A stretch of 64,000 nt of DNA from Winslowiella iniecta (GTDB lineage: Bacteria > Pseudomonadota > Gammaproteobacteria > Enterobacterales > Enterobacteriaceae), in the NCBI RefSeq assembly GCF_001267535.1, contig NZ_JRXE01000001.1, positions 64,568 to 128,567 on the forward strand. The letters run 5' to 3'. Positions 1 to 9,633 of the stretch are shown here, in pieces. The position numbers and the translations under genes were made by a program. Below the pieces are notes generated by a model. That model had not been told where the DNA came from and did not search any database. It saw only the letters and a program-made list of their open reading frames with translations. Position 1 is the first letter of the stretch. The number at the start of each line of letters is the position of its first letter.

Positions 1-294
1 CGTGTGGCGGTGGCACGGGCGCTGCTGAAACCGGCCAGACTGATGTTGCTTGATGAACCGGGTGCCAGCCTCGACAGTGACAGCGAACGTCATGTGATGC
101 ATGCGCTGGTTCAGGCTTCACATCAACAAACCACGCTGCTGGTGACTCACCAGCTGAATCAGCTGACACAGTGGGATGAGATCTGGGTCATGCGCCAGGG
201 CCAGCTGATTCAGCAAGGCTGCTGGGATGCGCTGGTGGCGCAGGATGGGCCCTTTGCCGAACTGTTATCTCAGCGCCAGGGAGCGATTGAATGA
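1..294 (+). CDS. cydD: Cysteine/glutathione ABC exporter CydD, C-terminal end (partial)
   Basis: This is the last 97 codons of an ABC ATPase whose start lies before the window. The visible part has the Walker B and D-loop (LMLLDEPGASLD) and the H-loop histidine in LLVTHQ. The stop overlaps the start of cydC by 4 bases (ATGA), as in cydDC operons. CydD pairs with CydC in the inner membrane to form a heterodimeric exporter of glutathione and cysteine to the periplasm, needed for assembling cytochrome bd. The identification rests on the neighbour and on motif similarity. The membrane domain and Walker A are not visible. Confidence 0.9.
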   Translation, partial: RVAVARALLKPARLMLLDEPGASLDSDSERHVMHALVQASHQQTTLLVTHQLNQLTQWDEIWVMRQGQLIQQGCWDALVAQDGPFAELLSQRQGAIE

Positions 295-2021
295 AAGCCC
301 TTCTGCCATTTCTGAAACTTTATCGTCGGCACCTTGGCCGCTTAACGCTTGGCGTACTGCTGGCCATCGTCACTCTGCTGGCCAGTATCGGTTTACTGAC
401 GCTGTCAGGCTGGTTCCTCGCCGCCTCATCGCTGGCGGGCTTTGCCGGATTGTACACGTTTAACTATATGCTACCGGCGGCTGGCGTGCGCGGCGCGGCC
501 ATCACCCGTACTGCGGCACGTTATTTTGAACGCCTGGTCAGTCACGACGGCACTTTCCGCGTGCTGCAACATCTGCGGGTATTTACCTTCAGTAAATTGC
601 TGCCGCTCTCCCCTGCCGGTATTGCGCGTTTTCGTCAGGGAGAACTGCTCAATCGGCTGGTGGCGGATGTTGATACGCTCGACCATCTCTATCTGCGGGT
701 GATTTCACCGCTGGTTGGCGCATTGATGGTTATCCTGGTGGTGAGCTTTGCCCTTAGCTGGCTGGATATGCAGCTGGCTCTGACGCTCGGGCTGATTATG
801 CTGCTGACACTGTTGGTGATGCCGCCGCTGTTTTATCGCGCCGGTCGCCCGGCAGGTGAAGCCATTACGCTGCTGCGCGGTCAGTATCGTCTGCAACTGA
901 TTCGCTGGCTGCAAGGCAGCGCGGAACTGAAGATTTATGGTGCTGCCAGCGCGTATCGTGCGCGGCTGGATGAGACCGAACAACAGTGGCAGCAGGCGCA
1001 GCGCCAGCAAGCGAATCTGGGCGGGCTGTCACAGGCGATGATTCTGCTGATTAGCGGCGTTACCGTCACTTTATTGCTGTGGCTCAGCGCCGCAGGCGTC
1101 GGGGAAATGACGCAGCCTGGCGCGTTGATTGCGCTGTTTGTCTTCTGCACGCTGGCGGCGTTTGAAGCGCTGGCACCAGTAGGGGCAGCTTTCCAGCATT
1201 TAGGCCAGGTTGTCGCCTCTGCGGTGCGCGTTAGCCAGATTATTGATCAACCCGCAGCCGTCAGTTTTTCGCAGCAACACGCTGCCCGGCAGGCTGGCAT
1301 GGCCGTCGCGCTGGAAGGCGTCAGCTTTAGTTACCCTTCCACCAGCCGTCCGGCGGTTAGCGGTGTATCGCTGGCGGTTGCGCGCGGTGAAAAGATTGCG
1401 TTGCTCGGCCGCACCGGTTGTGGCAAGTCTACCCTGTTGCAATTGCTGACCCGCGCCTGGGACCCGCAAGCCGGTGAAATCCGTCTGGCCGGACTGCCGC
1501 TGCGCGACTGGGATGAAGCCTCGCTGCGTGCCAGCACCAGCGTGGTCAGCCAGCGCGTGCACCTGTTCAGCCAGACGCTGCGCGACAACCTGCTACTCGC
1601 CGCGCCCGCCAGCAGTGATGAGATGCTGACGGCGGTATTACAGCAGGTCGGCCTCGGCAAGCTGCTGGAGAATGAAGAAGGATTAAATGCCTGGGTGGGT
1701 GAAGGCGGACGTCAGCTCTCCGGCGGTGAATTACGCCGTCTCGGTATTGCCCGTGCGCTGTTGCATAACGGCGATTTACTGCTGCTGGATGAGCCGACCG
1801 AGGGGCTGGATGCCGAAACTGAACGCCAGATCCTCGAACTGCTGTGGCAGCTCGACACCAGTAAGACGGTGATTATGGTCACTCACCGTTTGCAGGGGCT
1901 GGAAAAGCTCGACCGTATTTACGTGATGGATCAGGGTGAGATTCTCGAACAGGGCCATCATGCGGAATTAATCGCCAGTCGCGGTCGTTACTGGCATTTT
2001 CACCAGCGCTTTGCGCTATAG
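291..2021 (+). CDS. cydC: Heme/thiol ABC exporter subunit CydC
   Basis: The protein has 576 residues (E. coli CydC about 573): an N-terminal exporter-type membrane domain with about six hydrophobic helices (residues 15-310) and a C-terminal ATPase. Walker A is GRTGCGKST near residue 374, the signature is LSGGE near 478, and Walker B is LLLLDEPTEGLD near 496. The start ATG overlaps the cydD stop, which indicates translational coupling. With CydD it exports reduced thiols and is needed for cytochrome bd and periplasmic c-type heme proteins (family knowledge). aat follows after 30 bp on the same strand. Confidence 0.96.
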   Translation: MKALLPFLKLYRRHLGRLTLGVLLAIVTLLASIGLLTLSGWFLAASSLAGFAGLYTFNYMLPAAGVRGAAITRTAARYFERLVSHDGTFRVLQHLRVFTFSKLLPLSPAGIARFRQGELLNRLVADVDTLDHLYLRVISPLVGALMVILVVSFALSWLDMQLALTLGLIMLLTLLVMPPLFYRAGRPAGEAITLLRGQYRLQLIRWLQGSAELKIYGAASAYRARLDETEQQWQQAQRQQANLGGLSQAMILLISGVTVTLLLWLSAAGVGEMTQPGALIALFVFCTLAAFEALAPVGAAFQHLGQVVASAVRVSQIIDQPAAVSFSQQHAARQAGMAVALEGVSFSYPSTSRPAVSGVSLAVARGEKIALLGRTGCGKSTLLQLLTRAWDPQAGEIRLAGLPLRDWDEASLRASTSVVSQRVHLFSQTLRDNLLLAAPASSDEMLTAVLQQVGLGKLLENEEGLNAWVGEGGRQLSGGELRRLGIARALLHNGDLLLLDEPTEGLDAETERQILELLWQLDTSKTVIMVTHRLQGLEKLDRIYVMDQGEILEQGHHAELIASRGRYWHFHQRFAL

Positions 2022-2051
2022 TGTTAGTTTCTTGTCCGCTGAGAATATTCC

Positions 2052-2744
2052 ATGCGACTGATTCAACTCTCACGTGATTCGCTGAATTTTCCGCCGCCGG
2101 AAATGGCGCTGAAGGAGCCGAATGGCTTACTGGCAATGGGCGGCGATCTCAGCCCTGCACGGCTGCTTAATGCGTATCAGCGCGGGATTTTTCCGTGGTT
2201 CTCACCTGGCGACCCGATTCTCTGGTGGTCGCCCGATCCGCGTGCGGTGTTGTTTCCCGAGCAGTTTCACCTTAGTCGCAGCATGAAGCGCTTTCATCGC
2301 CGTTCCCCCTATCGCGTCACCCTGAATCAGGCATTTGCAGAGGTGATTGAGGGATGCGCCAGCGAACGCCAGGAGGGAACGTGGATCACGCCGCAGGTGA
2401 AGCAGGCGTGGCTGAAATTATTTAGCATGGGCCATGCCCATTCGGTGGAAGTGTGGCTGGATGAGCAGTTAGTCGGTGGCCTCTACGGCATGGCGCTGGG
2501 GCAAATCTTTTGCGGCGAGTCGATGTTCAGCCGTAGCGAAAATGCCTCGAAAACCGCGTTACTGGTATTCAGCCACTATTTTAGCCAGCAAGGCGGCAAA
2601 CTGATTGATTGTCAGGTGTTAAATTCTCATACCGCCTCATTAGGAGCGAAAGAGATCCCGCGTGCAGACTGGCTGGCATGGCTGAATACACTGGCACAAC
2701 AGCCGGTCAGAGAGAGCTGCTGGCACGGACAGCGGCTTTTTTAA
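2052..2744 (+). CDS. aat: Leucyl/phenylalanyl-tRNA--protein transferase
   Basis: The 230-residue protein (E. coli Aat 234) starts [17 protein letters not shown] and carries the family's [27 protein letters not shown] and [15 protein letters not shown] blocks. It transfers Leu or Phe from aminoacyl-tRNA to proteins with N-terminal Arg or Lys, creating primary destabilising residues for the N-end rule. It is cytosolic. The ClpS adaptor and ClpA unfoldase that read this signal are encoded 3-4 kb downstream, so the pathway is nearly complete in one region. The stop codon is embedded in the U-tract of a terminator hairpin (2715-2742). Confidence 0.96.
   Translation: MRLIQLSRDSLNFPPPEMALKEPNGLLAMGGDLSPARLLNAYQRGIFPWFSPGDPILWWSPDPRAVLFPEQFHLSRSMKRFHRRSPYRVTLNQAFAEVIEGCASERQEGTWITPQVKQAWLKLFSMGHAHSVEVWLDEQLVGGLYGMALGQIFCGESMFSRSENASKTALLVFSHYFSQQGGKLIDCQVLNSHTASLGAKEIPRADWLAWLNTLAQQPVRESCWHGQRLF
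2715..2742 (+). terminator. Terminator overlapping the aat 3' end
   Basis: AGCTGCTG (2715-2722) pairs with CAGCGGCT (2730-2737), an 8-bp stem with one G-U pair and a 7-nt loop, followed by six T residues. The last codons of aat form the stem, and the TAA stop at 2742-2744 begins on the last T of the run. Confidence 0.7.
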
Positions 2745-3324
<580 letters not shown>

Positions 3325-3372
3325 TTTGCCCCATTCAGTGTCGATGCGCTAAGCCAGCGACACCCGTAAAAA

Positions 3373-3401
3373 AAGGCCGGATAATTTTATTATCCGGCCT
3401 T
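3373..3401. terminator. Bidirectional terminator between infA and clpA
   Basis: GGCCGGATAA (3375-3384) and TTATCCGGCC (3390-3399) form a perfect 10-bp stem with a TTTTA loop. On the minus strand it is followed by an uninterrupted T-run (3367-3374 read in reverse), so it is a strong terminator for clpA and a weaker one for infA. Confidence 0.85.
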
Positions 3402-3411
3402 CATTATTTGT

Positions 3412-3431
3412 GGGAGCCGATAACGGCTCCC
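3412..3431. repeat. Perfect hairpin downstream of clpA
   Basis: GGGAGCCG and CGGCTCCC flank an ATAA loop (8-bp perfect stem), 18 nt from the clpA stop. It has no T-run on either strand, so it is more likely an mRNA 3'-end stabiliser than a terminator. Confidence 0.6.
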
Positions 3432-3448
3432 CAGGGATGATGATGCGA

Positions 3449-5725
3449 TTAATGCACCGTCCCTTCAGTTTTACGCTTCTGCGCGCTCAGGAAGTGATAA
3501 GTGAGCTGGTTGTTCTCTTTATCCAGCGCCACTGACACTGAGCCACCATCGACCAGCGAACCAAACAGCAGCTCATTAGCCAGCGGTTTTTTCAGGCTTT
3601 CCTGCACGGTACGTGCCATCGGACGTGCGCCCATCGCCTTGTCGTAACCCTTCACGGCCAGCCATTCGCGGGCTTCATCACTGACTTCCAGCGACACACC
3701 TTTCGCATCCAGCTGCGCCTGCAGTTCAACAATAAACTTGTCGACCACCTGATGGATAACTTCTGCCGACAGGTGTTTGAACCAGATAATATTGTCGAGA
3801 CGGTTGCGGAATTCCGGGGTAAAGATCTTTTTGATCTCTTCCATCGCATCGGTGCTGTTATCCTGCTGGATCAGGCCGATGGATTTCCGCTCGGTCTCCC
3901 GCACTCCGGCGTTCGTGGTCATCACTACGATCACATTGCGGAAATCCGCTTTGCGGCCGTTGTTATCGGTCAGCATCCCGTTGTCCATCACCTGCAACAG
4001 CAGGTTAAACACATCCGGGTGCGCTTTCTCGATTTCATCCAGCAGCAGCACCGCATGCGGATGTTTGATTACCGCATCCGTCAGCAGACCGCCCTGATCG
4101 AAACCAACATAGCCCGGAGGCGCACCGATTAAACGGCTGACGGTATGACGTTCCATATATTCAGACATATCAAAACGCAGCAGTTCAATCCCCAACGCTT
4201 TCGCCAGCTGAACGGTCACCTCGGTTTTACCGACGCCGGTAGGGCCAGCAAACAGGAATGAACCGACCGGTTTACGATCCTGACCGAGGCCAGCACGACT
4301 CATTTTAATCGCTTCGGTTAATGCCTCGATGGCATTATCCTGACCGAACACCAGCATTTTCAGGCGATCGCCCAGCGTTTTCAGCGTGTCGCGATCGGTA
4401 GCTGAGACACTTTTCTCAGGAATACGCGCGATACGCGCCACCACCGATTCGATATCCGCAACATTGACGGTTTTCTTACGCTTGCTTACCGGCATCAGAC
4501 GGCTACGCGCACCGGCTTCATCGATCACATCGATCGCTTTGTCCGGCAGATGGCGGTCATTGATATATTTCACCGCCAGCTCAACCGCCGCCCGCACCGC
4601 TTTGGCGGTATAGCGTACATCATGATGCGCTTCGTACTTCGGCTTCAGACCGTTAAGGATCTGCACGGTTTCATCGATCGACGGCTCAGTGATATCGATC
4701 TTCTGGAAACGACGCGCCAGCGCACGATCTTTTTCAAAGATATTGCTGAATTCCTGATAGGTGGTCGAACCCATCACGCGAATTTTGCCGCTCGACAGTA
4801 GCGGTTTGATCAGGTTAGCCGCATCAACCTGGCCGCCTGATGCCGCGCCCGCACCAATAATGGTGTGAATCTCATCGATAAACAGAATACTGCTGGTATC
4901 CTGCTCCAGCTGTTTCAGCAACGCCTTAAAACGTTTTTCAAAGTCACCACGGTATTTAGTACCCGCTAACAGTGAACCGATATCCAGCGAATAGATGGTG
5001 CAATCCTTGATCACTTCCGGCACGTCGCCCTGCACAATACGCCAGGCCAGACCTTCGGCAATCGCGGTTTTACCCACGCCCGATTCACCCACCAACAGCG
5101 GGTTATTTTTGCGACGACGGCACAGTACCTGAATAGCGCGTTCCAGCTCTTTATCGCGCCCGATCAGCGGATCGATACCGCCTACGCGAGCAAGCTGATT
5201 AAGATTGGTGGTGAAGTTTTCCATACGTTCCTCCCCGCCTGCTTGCTCTTCGTTAACCGGATTTTCTGCCCCTGGCGCCTGGCCAGGTTCATCTTTACGC
5301 GTTCCGTGGGAGATAAAGTTCACCACATCCAGTCGGCTGACTTCATGCTTACGCAGCAGGTAAGCCGCCTGTGATTCCTGTTCGCTGAAAATCGCCACCA
5401 GCACGTTCGCGCCCGAGACTTCACTGCGTCCCGATGACTGAACATGGAAGACCGCACGCTGTAACACGCGCTGGAAGCTGAGCGTCGGCTGCGTGTCGCG
5501 CTCTTCTTCGCTGGCAGGCAGCACCGGTGTGGTTTGTTCGATGAAGGCTTCGAGCTCAAGACGCAGAGCAACAATATCCACCGTACAGGCTTCCAGTGCC
5601 TCTCTGGCCGACGGATTGCTGAGCAGAGCCAGCAACAGATGCTCGACGGTCATAAACTCATGACGGTGCTCGCGCGCTCTGGCGAAAGCCATGTTTAAAC
5701 TGAGTTCCAGTTCTTGATTGAGCAT
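3449..5725 (-). CDS. clpA: ATP-dependent Clp protease ATP-binding subunit ClpA
   Basis: The 758-residue protein matches E. coli ClpA in length. An N-terminal Clp-N double repeat (residues 1-150) starts [20 protein letters not shown]. It is followed by AAA+ domain 1 (Walker [10 protein letters not shown], Walker [10 protein letters not shown]) and AAA+ domain 2 (Walker [10 protein letters not shown], Walker [10 protein letters not shown]). ClpA hexamers unfold substrates and feed them to ClpP. The N domain docks ClpS, which delivers N-end-rule substrates. clpS lies just upstream (stop 58 nt from the clpA start) on the same strand, so clpSA is an operon. clpP is not in this window. Confidence 0.98.
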   Translation of the reverse strand: MLNQELELSLNMAFARAREHRHEFMTVEHLLLALLSNPSAREALEACTVDIVALRLELEAFIEQTTPVLPASEEERDTQPTLSFQRVLQRAVFHVQSSGRSEVSGANVLVAIFSEQESQAAYLLRKHEVSRLDVVNFISHGTRKDEPGQAPGAENPVNEEQAGGEERMENFTTNLNQLARVGGIDPLIGRDKELERAIQVLCRRRKNNPLLVGESGVGKTAIAEGLAWRIVQGDVPEVIKDCTIYSLDIGSLLAGTKYRGDFEKRFKALLKQLEQDTSSILFIDEIHTIIGAGAASGGQVDAANLIKPLLSSGKIRVMGSTTYQEFSNIFEKDRALARRFQKIDITEPSIDETVQILNGLKPKYEAHHDVRYTAKAVRAAVELAVKYINDRHLPDKAIDVIDEAGARSRLMPVSKRKKTVNVADIESVVARIARIPEKSVSATDRDTLKTLGDRLKMLVFGQDNAIEALTEAIKMSRAGLGQDRKPVGSFLFAGPTGVGKTEVTVQLAKALGIELLRFDMSEYMERHTVSRLIGAPPGYVGFDQGGLLTDAVIKHPHAVLLLDEIEKAHPDVFNLLLQVMDNGMLTDNNGRKADFRNVIVVMTTNAGVRETERKSIGLIQQDNSTDAMEEIKKIFTPEFRNRLDNIIWFKHLSAEVIHQVVDKFIVELQAQLDAKGVSLEVSDEAREWLAVKGYDKAMGARPMARTVQESLKKPLANELLFGSLVDGGSVSVALDKENNQLTYHFLSAQKRKTEGTVH

Positions 5726-5783
5726 TAGGCACCTCCCCCAATTATCGCCTGACGGACAACTCCCGAATGGAGCGGAAAACCGA

Positions 5784-6104
5784 TCAGGCTTTTTCCAGCG
5801 TACAGAGCAACGGATGCTCGTTATCTTTCGCGTACTGGTTCACATGTACCACCTTGGTTTCAGCCACTTCGGCGGTGAAAACACCACAAATAGCTTTACC
5901 ACGATAGTGAACCGTAAGCATCAGTTGCGTTGCACGTTCAACATCATAAGAAAAGAACTTTTGCAGTACGTCAATAACAAATTCCATAGGTGTATAATCG
6001 TCATTGTTCAATATGACTTTATACATTGAGGGCGGCTTAAGCTCCTCACGCAGTTTATCTTCTGCAAGATGTTCAAAGTTAAGCCAGTCGTTAGTGTTTC
6101 CCAT
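5784..6104 (-). CDS. clpS: Clp protease adaptor ClpS
   Basis: The 106-residue protein starts at [18 protein letters not shown]; an earlier in-frame ATG at 6116 adds four residues not seen in the family. The core has [20 protein letters not shown] with the conserved [11 protein letters not shown]-degron pocket, then a histidine in the downstream region ([10 protein letters not shown]). ClpS binds ClpA's N domain and presents substrates with N-terminal Leu, Phe, Tyr or Trp. It pairs functionally with aat, upstream in this window. It is divergent from cspD with a 321-bp shared control region. Confidence 0.96.
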   Translation of the reverse strand: MGNTNDWLNFEHLAEDKLREELKPPSMYKVILNNDDYTPMEFVIDVLQKFFSYDVERATQLMLTVHYRGKAICGVFTAEVAETKVVHVNQYAKDNEHPLLCTLEKA

Positions 6105-6425
6105 AGTAATCCGCAATTATTGTTCGTGACGAGCTGGCATCAGATTATCATGCCCTGCATTAAGTTTAACACGCCTGACAATTTGTCCAGCGTGGTTGAA
6201 ATTTTATCCGATACTGCCGTTGCGCGACCTTCATCACAAAATTTGCAATAGCGTTAACTGCCTCAAATTTTGAGGATTTCGTCCCCGTCTCACAGGGCCA
6301 TTAGCTTGACGCTAAGTCCGTTTTCTCTACATTGTACAGGCATAAGCTGATTGAGTTTTAATCAGCCTGGGCTGAAAGCCAGTTCACCTCATACTTATAA
6401 AATGTCTTGCGAGGGATGTAGAAGC
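6105..6425. promoter_or_regulatory. Divergent clpS/cspD control region
   Basis: This 321-bp non-coding stretch separates the clpS and cspD starts. It is AT-rich in the middle and holds the promoters of both genes by position. The best cspD ribosome-binding match is the GAGGGATG stretch at 6410-6418. I see no unambiguous -35/-10 pair or operator. Confidence 0.4.
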
Positions 6426-6653
6426 ATGGAGACGGGTACTGTTAAATGGTTCAATAATGCCAAAGGCTTCGGCTTTATCTGTCCTGTCGGTGGTGGCGAG
6501 GATATTTTCGCGCACTACTCGACGATTCAGATGGACGGTTACAGAACGCTGAAAGCCGGGCAACAAGTCCAGTTTGATGTACATGAAGGGCCTAAAGGCA
6601 ATCATGCCAGCCTTATCGTTCCAGTAGAAGTGGCGGCCGCAGTCAGTGCCTGA
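6426..6653 (+). CDS. cspD: Cold-shock-like protein CspD
   Basis: The protein has 75 residues from METGTVKWFNNAKGFGFICP. An in-frame extension to 6351 is rejected because cold-shock proteins begin exactly at MxxGTVKWFN. RNP1 (KGFGFI) and RNP2-like (DIFAHYS) motifs are present, and the C-terminal tail is Ala/Val-rich. CspD is a stationary-phase, dimeric single-stranded nucleic-acid binding protein that inhibits replication, not a cold-induced one. Its place beside clpSA is conserved in enterobacteria. Confidence 0.96.
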   Translation: METGTVKWFNNAKGFGFICPVGGGEDIFAHYSTIQMDGYRTLKAGQQVQFDVHEGPKGNHASLIVPVEVAAAVSA

Positions 6654-6688
6654 CCATTTCTCACTTATTCTGTACAACCCTACCGAAA

Positions 6689-6718
6689 AATGCCAGCCAC
6701 AGATGCTGGCATTTTTTT
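6689..6718 (+). terminator. cspD terminator
   Basis: AATGCCAGC and GCTGGCATT form a 9-bp stem around a 7-nt loop (6689-6713), followed by a seven-T run. It is 36 nt after the cspD stop. Confidence 0.88.
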
Positions 6719-6770
6719 CTCCACGCTTAACAGTAAAATTGGGTCGCCTTCGCCCTTTTCAACCCTGCGG

Positions 6771-8435
6771 CTAATCTGCCTGACCGCGAGCCAGCCACAG
6801 CACGCGCGCAAACATCTGTCGCAATATCGGTGGAATGGCCTCAGTACCGCGTTCAGCCGCATCCATCGCCACGGCAATCGCCAGATCTGGCTTTGACGAG
6901 CGCTGAATCGCCTTGGCAATAATGCGCCGCAGATTCATCGGGACGTTCGCGGGCAGATGCGCGATCTTATGATAGACCTCGCTAAATCCCTGCTTATACA
7001 GAAAATGCTCCATATCCAGCGCCGGTAACATCGTCAGATGATCGCGCTCGGCCTGCTGATGATCGCTGCACAGATTGCGCGCGGTAGCCGCATACTTTTT
7101 CCCGGCATCATCGCCATCGGTCAATACATGCCACTCAATACCCATCCGTTGGGCAAATTTCAGCAGTGGGCGCAGTCCGGATTGTGCAAATTCAATCACT
7201 TTCACCCCTTCCGCTTCAAAGTGGTGACCGCATTGCCGCGCCAGTTCATTCATCACCCAGACTTCGGTTTCTCCTTCCACCAGCAGCCAGCAGCGGGCAA
7301 ACAGCGACGACGGGCGGCTGAAGCGAATATGAAACGCGATGCGTCGACTGTCTTCCGCACTCATTCCGCCGGGGCCAAGTCGCCAGGCGGCGACCCGCAA
7401 TGGTTCGCGTACCAGACGACAAACCTGCTCCATCGGCACTTGCGACAGCAGTTCAGACGAGTTGGTGGTGGTGATTTTTTGCAGTGGCAGCAATTCCAGT
7501 AATCCCCACGCTACCGACAGCATAATCGGATGCAGACGGGTTTCCGGGTCCTCCACCAGCAGCAGCGGGCGGGCATCGGCATCGAGCTGCCAGGCACCGC
7601 GCGCCTGCGCCAGGAGCGTAAAAATCCGCAACATAATTAACCGACGACTGCGACTATTGGTATCAGCAATCAGCTGATTAAGATTATTTAAATGACGCCA
7701 GCCCTGCTGCGATTCACGCGCGCTGTGTGGCACCCTTCCCGGCTGTGCGCTGTTCTCCGGCTGCTGGACGGAAAAGTAGTGCTCCAGCAGTTGCTGCATG
7801 GTTTTTAACCCTTCACGCAGCTCACTGTCGCTGAGATGTTCCGGCCGGTTAACCAAATCGCGCGTCAGACTGTCAATCTGCCCGGCCAGCGCATTCAGCT
7901 CCGGTTCACTGTGCGCTGGCGGTGTTTCATGGCGCTGCCGACGGGTGAAGCGCGCATCGCGCAGCCGCAGCACCGGATGCAGCGCCATCAGCGTCTGCAC
8001 CGCAGCTTCATCTGGGGTGGCAATCAGCTGCTGATGCCCATCGAGGAACTGGCGGCGGGTAGTGACCTGCTGATCATCATCAAGTTCACCGCTGACGCGA
8101 TAAACAATGCGCTGTACACCGTCAGCGCCGTGCTGCCAGATATCACGCAATGGCCGGTAGCGTGGCGCGTGATAAGGATAAGACGGCCCCTGCCGAAAGG
8201 TAAAGGTCACCTGCAAATGGCGCGTACGCTGATTAAGATTGCCGGGCGGAAAGTGGAAATCATTGAGCACAAACTGATACAGCGTGGCTTGCGGTGACAG
8301 CAACAGCGTCAGTGCATCCAGCAAGCTGGATTTGCCCCAGGCATTTTCGCCGATCAGCACAGTGTTATTTTCCAGCGGCAGTGACAACCGGTTGAGGCCG
8401 CGAAACCCGACAATATCGATATTTTCCAGAATCAT
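6771..8435 (-). CDS. ybjD: OLD-family ATP-dependent endonuclease-like protein YbjD
   Basis: The 554-residue protein starts MILENIDIVGFRGLNRLSLP, typical of RecF/SMC-type ATPases. Walker A is IGENAWGKSSLLDAL (near 28-42) and the ABC-like Walker B region is RPLLLVEDPETRLHPIM. A C-terminal TOPRIM domain follows: the glutamate in LLVEGETEVWVMNEL and the acidic pair in VLTDGDDAGKKY. OLD proteins combine an ABC-type ATPase with a TOPRIM nuclease; the enterobacterial YbjD role is not established. It is divergent from lysO and ends facing cspD. Confidence 0.9.
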   Translation of the reverse strand: MILENIDIVGFRGLNRLSLPLENNTVLIGENAWGKSSLLDALTLLLSPQATLYQFVLNDFHFPPGNLNQRTRHLQVTFTFRQGPSYPYHAPRYRPLRDIWQHGADGVQRIVYRVSGELDDDQQVTTRRQFLDGHQQLIATPDEAAVQTLMALHPVLRLRDARFTRRQRHETPPAHSEPELNALAGQIDSLTRDLVNRPEHLSDSELREGLKTMQQLLEHYFSVQQPENSAQPGRVPHSARESQQGWRHLNNLNQLIADTNSRSRRLIMLRIFTLLAQARGAWQLDADARPLLLVEDPETRLHPIMLSVAWGLLELLPLQKITTTNSSELLSQVPMEQVCRLVREPLRVAAWRLGPGGMSAEDSRRIAFHIRFSRPSSLFARCWLLVEGETEVWVMNELARQCGHHFEAEGVKVIEFAQSGLRPLLKFAQRMGIEWHVLTDGDDAGKKYAATARNLCSDHQQAERDHLTMLPALDMEHFLYKQGFSEVYHKIAHLPANVPMNLRRIIAKAIQRSSKPDLAIAVAMDAAERGTEAIPPILRQMFARVLWLARGQAD

Positions 8436-8573
8436 AGGCTCTACTCTCCCCGCTTTTACTTGAGAATGGCCGCCCGCTTGCAGCAGGTCAAGTACCGCTG
8501 CCGATCATTGCTTTACTCGACAGATGTTTTTGGATAGCGTGTTGCCACTTTTTCATAAGGACCAGCCAGCGCT

Positions 8574-9473
8574 ATGTATTCGGGACTACTGATTATTCTT
8601 GTACCTTTGATTTTGGGCTATTTACTGCGGTTAAAACGTCCGGCGTTATTGCGACTGGTCAACCGCCTGCTGAGCTGGATGGTGTACGTCATTCTGTTTT
8701 TCATGGGTATCAGCCTCGCGTTCCTCGACAATCTGAGCAGTAACTTACTGTCGATTTTCCATTACGCTGCGGTCAGCGTTGCCTGCATCATCGCCTGCAA
8801 TCTGCTGGCGCTGTGGCTGCTGGAGCGGCGTAAACCCTGGGCGCACCAGCATAAACAGGAAGTGCTGCCGTCGCGCCTGCATATGGCACTGGAGTCGCTG
8901 AAGCTGTGTGGCGTAGTCGTGATCGGTTTTGCCCTCGGATTAAGCGACTGGCCGCCGCTGCACTATGCCGCTGCGGCCAGTGAGTACGCGCTGATTCTGC
9001 TGCTGTTTCTGGTCGGTATTCAGCTGCGCGGCAGCGGCATGACCTTACGCCAGATTGTACTTAACCGGCGCGGCATGATGGTGGCGTTGGTGGTTGCCGT
9101 CAGCGCACTGGCAGGCGGCCTGATCGCCGCACTGCTACTCGATTTGCCGCTGAAAACCGGGCTGGCGATGGCCTCGGGTTACGGCTGGTATTCCCTGTCC
9201 GGGATTCTGATGACCGAAGCATTCGGGCCGGTGATCGGCAGCGCCGCCTTCTTTAATGACCTGCTGCGCGAGTTGCTGGCGATTATGCTGATCCCGACGC
9301 TGGTGCGCCGCCATCGCTCCACCGCCTTAGGTCTGTGCGGTGCGACCTCGATGGATTTCACCCTGCCGGTGCTACAGCGCAGCGGCGGAATGGAAATCGT
9401 TCCGGCGGCGATTGTGCATGGCTTTGCGCTTAGCCTGCTGGCACCGGTATTGATCGCGCTGTTCTCTTCATAA
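8574..9473 (+). CDS. lysO: L-lysine exporter LysO
   Basis: The 299-residue integral membrane protein has about eight hydrophobic helices and DUF340/LysO features: MYSGLLIILVPLILGYLLR at the N-terminus, SGYGWYSLSGILMTEAFGP and NDLLRELLAIMLIP in the second half. It matches E. coli LysO (YbjE) in length and layout. LysO exports lysine and toxic analogues such as thialysine. An AAGGA ribosome-binding site (8557-8561) precedes the ATG. E. coli lysO is controlled by ArgR and a lysine-dependent mechanism; I could not see a clear ARG box here. Confidence 0.93.
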   Translation: MYSGLLIILVPLILGYLLRLKRPALLRLVNRLLSWMVYVILFFMGISLAFLDNLSSNLLSIFHYAAVSVACIIACNLLALWLLERRKPWAHQHKQEVLPSRLHMALESLKLCGVVVIGFALGLSDWPPLHYAAAASEYALILLLFLVGIQLRGSGMTLRQIVLNRRGMMVALVVAVSALAGGLIAALLLDLPLKTGLAMASGYGWYSLSGILMTEAFGPVIGSAAFFNDLLRELLAIMLIPTLVRRHRSTALGLCGATSMDFTLPVLQRSGGMEIVPAAIVHGFALSLLAPVLIALFSS

Positions 9474-9486
9474 TTTCCTGCCTGTC

Positions 9487-9506
9487 GCGGGGCTGTCTGG
9501 CCCCGC
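9487..9506 (+). terminator. Hairpin after lysO
   Basis: GCGGGGC (9487-9493) pairs with GCCCCGC (9500-9506) around a 6-nt loop, starting 14 nt after the lysO stop. The T-run is poor, so termination is probable but not certain. Confidence 0.5.
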
Positions 9507-9633
9507 TTAAACAACATCAATTCACACTTTACCCCTGTTGGCGCAAATCCCGTTTCGTTTCCTTCGACTATGCTTTTTCTGATTAATAAAGGTCATCGAC
9601 TGCCCAGCCGTTGATCACAATGAGGAGAAAAGG

